Part shown: positions 22,130 to 25,954 of the stretch, piece after piece
Numbering within the stretch: position 1 is the stretch's first letter
Layout: each line of letters starts with the position of its first letter
From: Thiopontia sp964344785
GTDB taxonomy: Bacteria > Pseudomonadota > Gammaproteobacteria > GCF-002020875
Assembly: GCA_964344785.1 (NCBI GenBank)
Contig: CAYFOR010000033.1
Location: 1 to 25,954 of the forward strand
Direction of reading: 5' to 3'
DNA: 25,954 nucleotides
Notes under the pieces: generated by a model
Databases searched by the model: none
The model's input: only the letters and a program-made list of their open reading frames with translations
What the model was told of the DNA's origin: nothing
Position numbers and translations under genes: made by a program

Positions 22130-23017
22130 TTATACCAGCTGTAATAGTTGATCCACCATTCTTTCTGCCTGATGGCCATATCCACCACCAAAGAGGTTGT
22201 AGTGGTTTAGGATGTGGTAGAGATTGTATAGGGTCTTGCGTGACGAGTAGCCCTCATCCAGTGGCCAGGCTTCGTTATATGAGGAATAGAAGCGGCTGGA
22301 AAAGCCTCCGAACAGTTCCGTCATGGCAAGGTCGGTTTCACGGTCCCCATAGTAGAGCGCCGGGTCATAGATAATCGGCGCACTGTCAGTACCGGCAGAG
22401 TAATTTCCACCCCAGAGATCGCCATGCAACAGAGAGGGGGTGGGCTGGTAGTCTACAAACAGGCACTCGAAATGTGATATCAACCGCTCTCCCTTGGTGA
22501 TGAGCGATTGAGAACCTCCCCTGTTTCCAGCCCAGTCCAGTTGAGGTGAGAGGCGGTGTTCTTTCCAGAAAGTAGTCCAATCATGTTCCTGGTGATTGAT
22601 CTGTGGTGTGGAACCGATGGTGTTGTCCCGCTCCCAGCCAAATGAAACATCGATAGCTCGATGCATGGAAGCGAGTTGCTGTCCCAGGTGCTCATCTGAA
22701 CGAGAAGAGGAGCCAACCATATCGACAAATTCCATCAACAGAAAAGAGTAGGCTCCGCTGGTTCCCGACAGGATCGGAGTGGGTACCCGAACGGTATTGG
22801 AGCGAGAGATCGTTTCAAGAGCCAAAGCCTCAGCCTCAAACATGGAGAGTCGATTCAATTTGTTGAGCTTGAGAAAAAAGGAGTCGGTTGATGTTTTCAG
22901 CAGATAACTCTGATTGATATCACCGCCATAGAGTGGCTGATGTGAATGGTAGTGAAGAGAGGTGCCCAGATGGTCAGCTAGTTGGGCAGTGATCGCATCG
23001 ATGGTTAGGGAGTCCAT
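22130..23017 (-). CDS. Fructosamine/ketosamine-3-kinase family protein (295 aa)
   Basis: This family phosphorylates sugars attached to protein lysines so that they detach (deglycation); YniA is the E. coli member. ATP-binding K50 (FFLKLNK), the catalytic loop LLHGDLWGGN with D200 and N205, and the metal-binding D218 in YDPALYYGDRETDLAMTE are all intact, and the length is usual (about 290). Its start overlaps the dgt-like gene by 13 bases, so it is translated from the same message. The in vivo substrate is unknown. Confidence 0.9.
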   Translation of the reverse strand: MDSLTIDAITAQLADHLGTSLHYHSHQPLYGGDINQSYLLKTSTDSFFLKLNKLNRLSMFEAEALALETISRSNTVRVPTPILSGTSGAYSFLLMEFVDMVGSSSRSDEHLGQQLASMHRAIDVSFGWERDNTIGSTPQINHQEHDWTTFWKEHRLSPQLDWAGNRGGSQSLITKGERLISHFECLFVDYQPTPSLLHGDLWGGNYSAGTDSAPIIYDPALYYGDRETDLAMTELFGGFSSRFYSSYNEAWPLDEGYSSRKTLYNLYHILNHYNLFGGGYGHQAERMVDQLLQLV

Positions 23018-24165
23018 ACCGTTGGTGTTGATGAGTTGAAGATCTTTTGATGCTCAGAGAGGGCGTAGCGGTCGGTCATTCCGGCGATGTAGTCGGCGAT
23101 GATGCGCGGGCGCTCGACCTCTGGTTGTTCAAGATACAGATTGTACTGCTCATCAGGCAGCATACGAGGTTCGTCCATAAAGGCATTGAAGAGTTGAGAG
23201 ATGATCTGCTCGGCCTTTCGGGTCATCCGCATCACCCGATAGTGGCGGTAAAGATTTTCCTGCAGAAACCGCTTGAGTTGCCGGTTAAGGCGCTCCTGCT
23301 CTTCACTGAAGCGGATTAAGGGGGTTGGCTGCTGGCGAACCGAGTCAATGTCCGTGGGTGTGGCTTTGCCAAGCCATCGGCGGCTGGTTTCAACCAGATC
23401 AATGACCAGACGGTTGATCATCCGTCGGACAACCTCGTGGATGGTTCTTCGTCGGCTGATGTTGGGGTATGTCTGTTCAACCTTGATGTACTGTTCCTGG
23501 AATAGCTCAATCTGTTGAAGTTGATCGATAGAGATCAATCCTGCGCGTAGCCCATCATCGACATCATGGTTGTTGTAGGCAATCTGGTCCGCAAGATTGA
23601 CCAGCTGTGCCTCCAGACTGGGTTGGGTACCATTAAGGAAGCGTTCACCAACTTTGCCAACAAGCCGCGCGTTGGTTGGGCTGCAGTGTTTCAAAATGCC
23701 TTCACGTGACTCAAATGTAAGGTTCAATCCGGCAAACTGGGCATACTTTTCTTCCAGATGGTCAACTACCCGCAATGACTGAAAATTGTGTTCAAAACCA
23801 CCATAGGGCTGCATACACTGGTTCAGTGCATCCTGCCCGGCGTGACCGAACGGGGTATGCCCCAGATCATGGGCCAGTGCAATCGCCTCTGTCAGGTCTT
23901 CGTTAAGCTGCAGGGTGCGGGCCATGGAGCGTCCAATCTGTGCCACTTCGACACTGTGGGTCAGGCGGGTTCGGTAGAGGTCTCCCTCATGGTTTACAAA
24001 TACCTGGGTTTTGTATTCCAGACGCCTGAAGGCCGTGGAGTGGACAATACGGTCGCGGTCACGTTGAAATGCACTACGGTAACGAGGTGGTTTCTCATGG
24101 TGAATACGCCCACGGGTGGAACTGTCATGGGCTGCATAGGGTGCTAGATTGCTGGGATCGGCCAT
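23005..24165 (-). CDS. dGTP triphosphohydrolase-like HD protein (386 aa)
   Basis: The protein belongs to the Dgt-like subfamily of HD-domain enzymes that cut dNTPs to nucleoside and tripolyphosphate. HD metal ligands H70 (TRLTHSVEVAQ), H99-D100 (ALAHDLGHTPFGHAG) and a later Asp (QIAYNNHDVDDG) are present. The N-terminal GRIHHEKPPRYRSAFQRDR and TAFRRLEYKTQVF segments are typical, and the length fits the family. It lies 17 bases after aroB and overlaps the kinase gene by 13 bases. Whether dGTP is the true substrate cannot be told from sequence. Confidence 0.93.
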   Translation of the reverse strand: MADPSNLAPYAAHDSSTRGRIHHEKPPRYRSAFQRDRDRIVHSTAFRRLEYKTQVFVNHEGDLYRTRLTHSVEVAQIGRSMARTLQLNEDLTEAIALAHDLGHTPFGHAGQDALNQCMQPYGGFEHNFQSLRVVDHLEEKYAQFAGLNLTFESREGILKHCSPTNARLVGKVGERFLNGTQPSLEAQLVNLADQIAYNNHDVDDGLRAGLISIDQLQQIELFQEQYIKVEQTYPNISRRRTIHEVVRRMINRLVIDLVETSRRWLGKATPTDIDSVRQQPTPLIRFSEEQERLNRQLKRFLQENLYRHYRVMRMTRKAEQIISQLFNAFMDEPRMLPDEQYNLYLEQPEVERPRIIADYIAGMTDRYALSEHQKIFNSSTPTVWTP

Positions 24166-24182
24166 GGACGGACTGCACTCGG

Positions 24183-25265
24183 TTAGCTGCGGCAGTGCTC
24201 CAACGTCTGCATCAATCTTTCATGAGAGAAATCCCGGGTTACGATAGCTTTACCAATGGTTTTCTGCAGTACCAGTCGAATCTCTCCAGATTCCACCTTC
24301 TTGTCTACAGCCATTAACTCCAGATAGCGTTTTGCAGGGAGTGTCTCCGGCCCTGAAAGGGGCAGTTTGGCCTGAAGAAGAAGCCGTTTGAGTCGATCAA
24401 CATCACTCTGTTCAAGCCACCCTTCACGCATCGAGAGTTCTGTTGCCATCACCATGCCGGCCGCAACAGCCTCTCCGTGGAGCCAGGAGCCATAGCCCAT
24501 TCCTGCTTCGATGGCGTGGCCGAAGGTGTGGCCCGAGTTGAGTAGCGCACGTTGCCCGGCCTCCAGTTCATCTGCAGCAACCACCTCAGCCTTGTTCTCA
24601 CAGGAGCGCTGTATCGCATAGGCCAGTGTATCGGGGTCCCGCTCCAGTAGGTGTCCCATATTTCCCTCCAGCCACTCAAAAAAGTCAGGATCACGAATCA
24701 GGCCATATTTGACCACTTCGGCGATTCCGGCGCTGAGCTGGCGGTCATCCAGGGTGTTGAGTGTATCGGTATCGGCGATCACGCAGCGGGGTTGGTGAAA
24801 GGCGCCGATCATGTTCTTTCCCAGCCGGTGGTTGACGCCGGTTTTTCCACCAACAGAGGAGTCCACCTGGGCAAGCAGAGTGGTCGGTATCTGGATAAAA
24901 TCGACCCCACGCTGGTAGCTGGCAGCAGCATAGCCGGTAATATCACCAATGACCCCGCCTCCCAGTGCCACCAATGTGCATTTTCGGTCAAAACGGTTCT
25001 CAAGCAGTGCATCGAAGATCAGATTCCAGGTCTCCAGATTCTTGAACTGCTCCCCATCGGGCAGGATGACCGTTTCGAACTGAAAATCGCTGAAGGCATT
25101 ACGAGCGGCCTCCAAGTAGAGTGGTGCGACGGTTTCATTGGTAACGATCATTACCTGGTTACCGTGAACATGGGGAGTCACCCATTGTGGGTCACCCAGT
25201 AGTGCGGTACCAATATGAATGGGGTAACTTCTATCTCCGAGATCCACTTCCACTGTACGGGTCAT
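24183..25265 (-). CDS. aroB: 3-dehydroquinate synthase AroB (360 aa)
   Basis: AroB converts DAHP to 3-dehydroquinate, the second step of the shikimate pathway, using NAD and zinc. Zinc ligands are E183 (AEVVKYG), H246 (NSGHTFGH) and H263 (WLHGEAVA). The NAD-binding GGGVIGD (102-108) and QIPTTLLAQVDSSVGGKT (125-142) are intact, and the length matches the family (about 360). The ATG overlaps the aroK stop by four bases, as in many gammaproteobacteria, which implies coupled translation. Confidence 0.97.
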   Translation of the reverse strand: MTRTVEVDLGDRSYPIHIGTALLGDPQWVTPHVHGNQVMIVTNETVAPLYLEAARNAFSDFQFETVILPDGEQFKNLETWNLIFDALLENRFDRKCTLVALGGGVIGDITGYAAASYQRGVDFIQIPTTLLAQVDSSVGGKTGVNHRLGKNMIGAFHQPRCVIADTDTLNTLDDRQLSAGIAEVVKYGLIRDPDFFEWLEGNMGHLLERDPDTLAYAIQRSCENKAEVVAADELEAGQRALLNSGHTFGHAIEAGMGYGSWLHGEAVAAGMVMATELSMREGWLEQSDVDRLKRLLLQAKLPLSGPETLPAKRYLELMAVDKKVESGEIRLVLQKTIGKAIVTRDFSHERLMQTLEHCRS

Positions 25266-25819
25266 ACTATCTTCTCAATACTTTCGATCAATTTCGGAAT
25301 CGCCAGTTGTGCGGACCGTTCATCTGTTTCAACAACCAGATCAGCCACTTCACGATACAGCGGGTCACGCTGTTCAAGCAGGGATTGTAACGTTCCCAGC
25401 GGGTCACTGTTCTGTAACAGTGGTCGACTGCGGTCATGTCTGATTCTGTTATATAGCTGTTCTGCTGTGGCACAGAGATAGACTACAAGCCCACGTGCAG
25501 AAAGGTGGGAGCGATTCTCCGGATGCAGTACGGCACCACCACCTGTGGCCAGCACAACATTCCTGCGTTGAGAGAGTTCATCGATCACGATCCGCTCCCG
25601 GTTTCGAAAGCCGGCCTCTCCCTCGATATCGAAAATGGTTGCTATAGAGACACCGTTTCTCGCCTCAATTTCGTGGTCGCTATCGACGAAGGTCTTGCCC
25701 AACGCATCCGCAAGGCGTCGGCCAACAGTAGATTTGCCAGCCCCCATCAGTCCAACAAGAAAGATGTTCTGTTTGATTCCCGGTCTCCAGTAAGTAGTCG
25801 CTGCAGATAATGGGTGCAC
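25262..25819 (-). CDS. aroK: Shikimate kinase AroK (185 aa)
   Basis: AroK phosphorylates shikimate at O3. The P-loop is GLMGAGKST (23-31), followed by DSDHEIE (46-52) for shikimate and magnesium, GFRNRE, and the GGG of ATGGGAVL. The lid region has RDRSRPLL-like residues (HDRSRPLLQ). The only in-frame start before the core is GTG 25819, giving about 10 residues more than usual. An AGGA lies 11 bases upstream, so the start is uncertain. Genes usually found upstream (pil cluster) are not in the window. Confidence 0.95.
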   Translation of the reverse strand: MHPLSAATTYWRPGIKQNIFLVGLMGAGKSTVGRRLADALGKTFVDSDHEIEARNGVSIATIFDIEGEAGFRNRERIVIDELSQRRNVVLATGGGAVLHPENRSHLSARGLVVYLCATAEQLYNRIRHDRSRPLLQNSDPLGTLQSLLEQRDPLYREVADLVVETDERSAQLAIPKLIESIEKIV

Positions 25820-25901
25820 CTACACAATGATCCTGCTTGAGGGTAGATGCGACCATACAAATGGAAGATTCTATATCAAATGGCTGTAACGCGGTATTGA
25901 G

Positions 25902-25953
25902 AGTCTTGTCCAATATGAAATGGCCCTGAAGCGAGGCCGTCATTCCAACGTGA
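25902..25953. repeat. Right arm of the 52-bp inverted terminal repeat
   Basis: This is the exact reverse complement of 1-52. Between it and the aroK start (25820-25901) there is only A+T-rich leader sequence with no gene. Confidence 0.85.
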
Positions 25954-25954
25954 A

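Noticed and set aside
25680..25943. 87-aa minus-strand ORF at the right end
   Set aside because: It is a different frame over the aroK start, leader and terminal repeat; its N terminus is merely translated repeat.

Overview
The window reads as a chromosomal segment of a gammaproteobacterium. The order rhlB | trxA-rho-rpmE, the nudE-cysQ pair divergent from a YrfG-type phosphatase, and the aroK-aroB-dgt run are all gammaproteobacterial arrangements, and HemE, Adk, RhlB and Rho read like that class. A periplasmic nitrate reductase (nap) cluster and a small secreted Gly/Asp/Ala-rich protein that recalls sulfur-globule proteins suggest a facultatively denitrifying, possibly sulfur-oxidising organism. 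That lifestyle is inference; the species is not identifiable from what I can see.

Layout. (1) 1-240: a terminal repeat arm, then tRNA-Phe with its own promoter and terminator. (2) 241-4699: a visibly A+T-richer stretch with a possible 56-aa small ORF, a 597-aa coiled-coil/single-TM protein of unknown function, and a convergent two-gene signalling operon (CheY-like regulator, then a receiver-ATPase hybrid). (3) 4700-6512: GNAT acetyltransferase, EI24/CysZ-like membrane protein and napF, tightly packed. (4) 6513-12351: a perfect FNR-type box followed by napD-napA-napB-napC-napG-napH. NapA/NapB reduce nitrate in the periplasm. NapC and NapGH offer two quinol-oxidising routes, while NapD and NapF support NapA maturation. 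(5) 12420-14734: a small Cys-rich protein, cysQ and nudE (minus), and yrfG (plus). (6) 14770-18859: rhlB (minus) divergent from trxA, rho and rpmE. Rho carries a 99-residue low-complexity N-terminal extension, and the trxA-rho leader can form competing hairpins. (7) 18807-20760: a secreted or lipoprotein micrococcal-type nuclease whose signal-peptide codons contain the rpmE terminator, then hemE. (8) 20780-25819, all minus: the secreted small protein, adk, a fructosamine-kinase-family protein, dgt-like, aroB and aroK. (9) 25902-25953: an inverted copy of the left 52 bp, so both ends of the window lie in the same dispersed repeat.

Most of the window is ordinary housekeeping or respiratory gene content. 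The best candidates for something undescribed are the 597-aa membrane coiled-coil protein with a repeated two-cysteine module next to the two-component genes, the extended Rho with its switch-like leader, the terminator embedded in a signal-peptide coding region, the sulfur-globule-like secreted protein, and the small gene after napH that looks leaderless.
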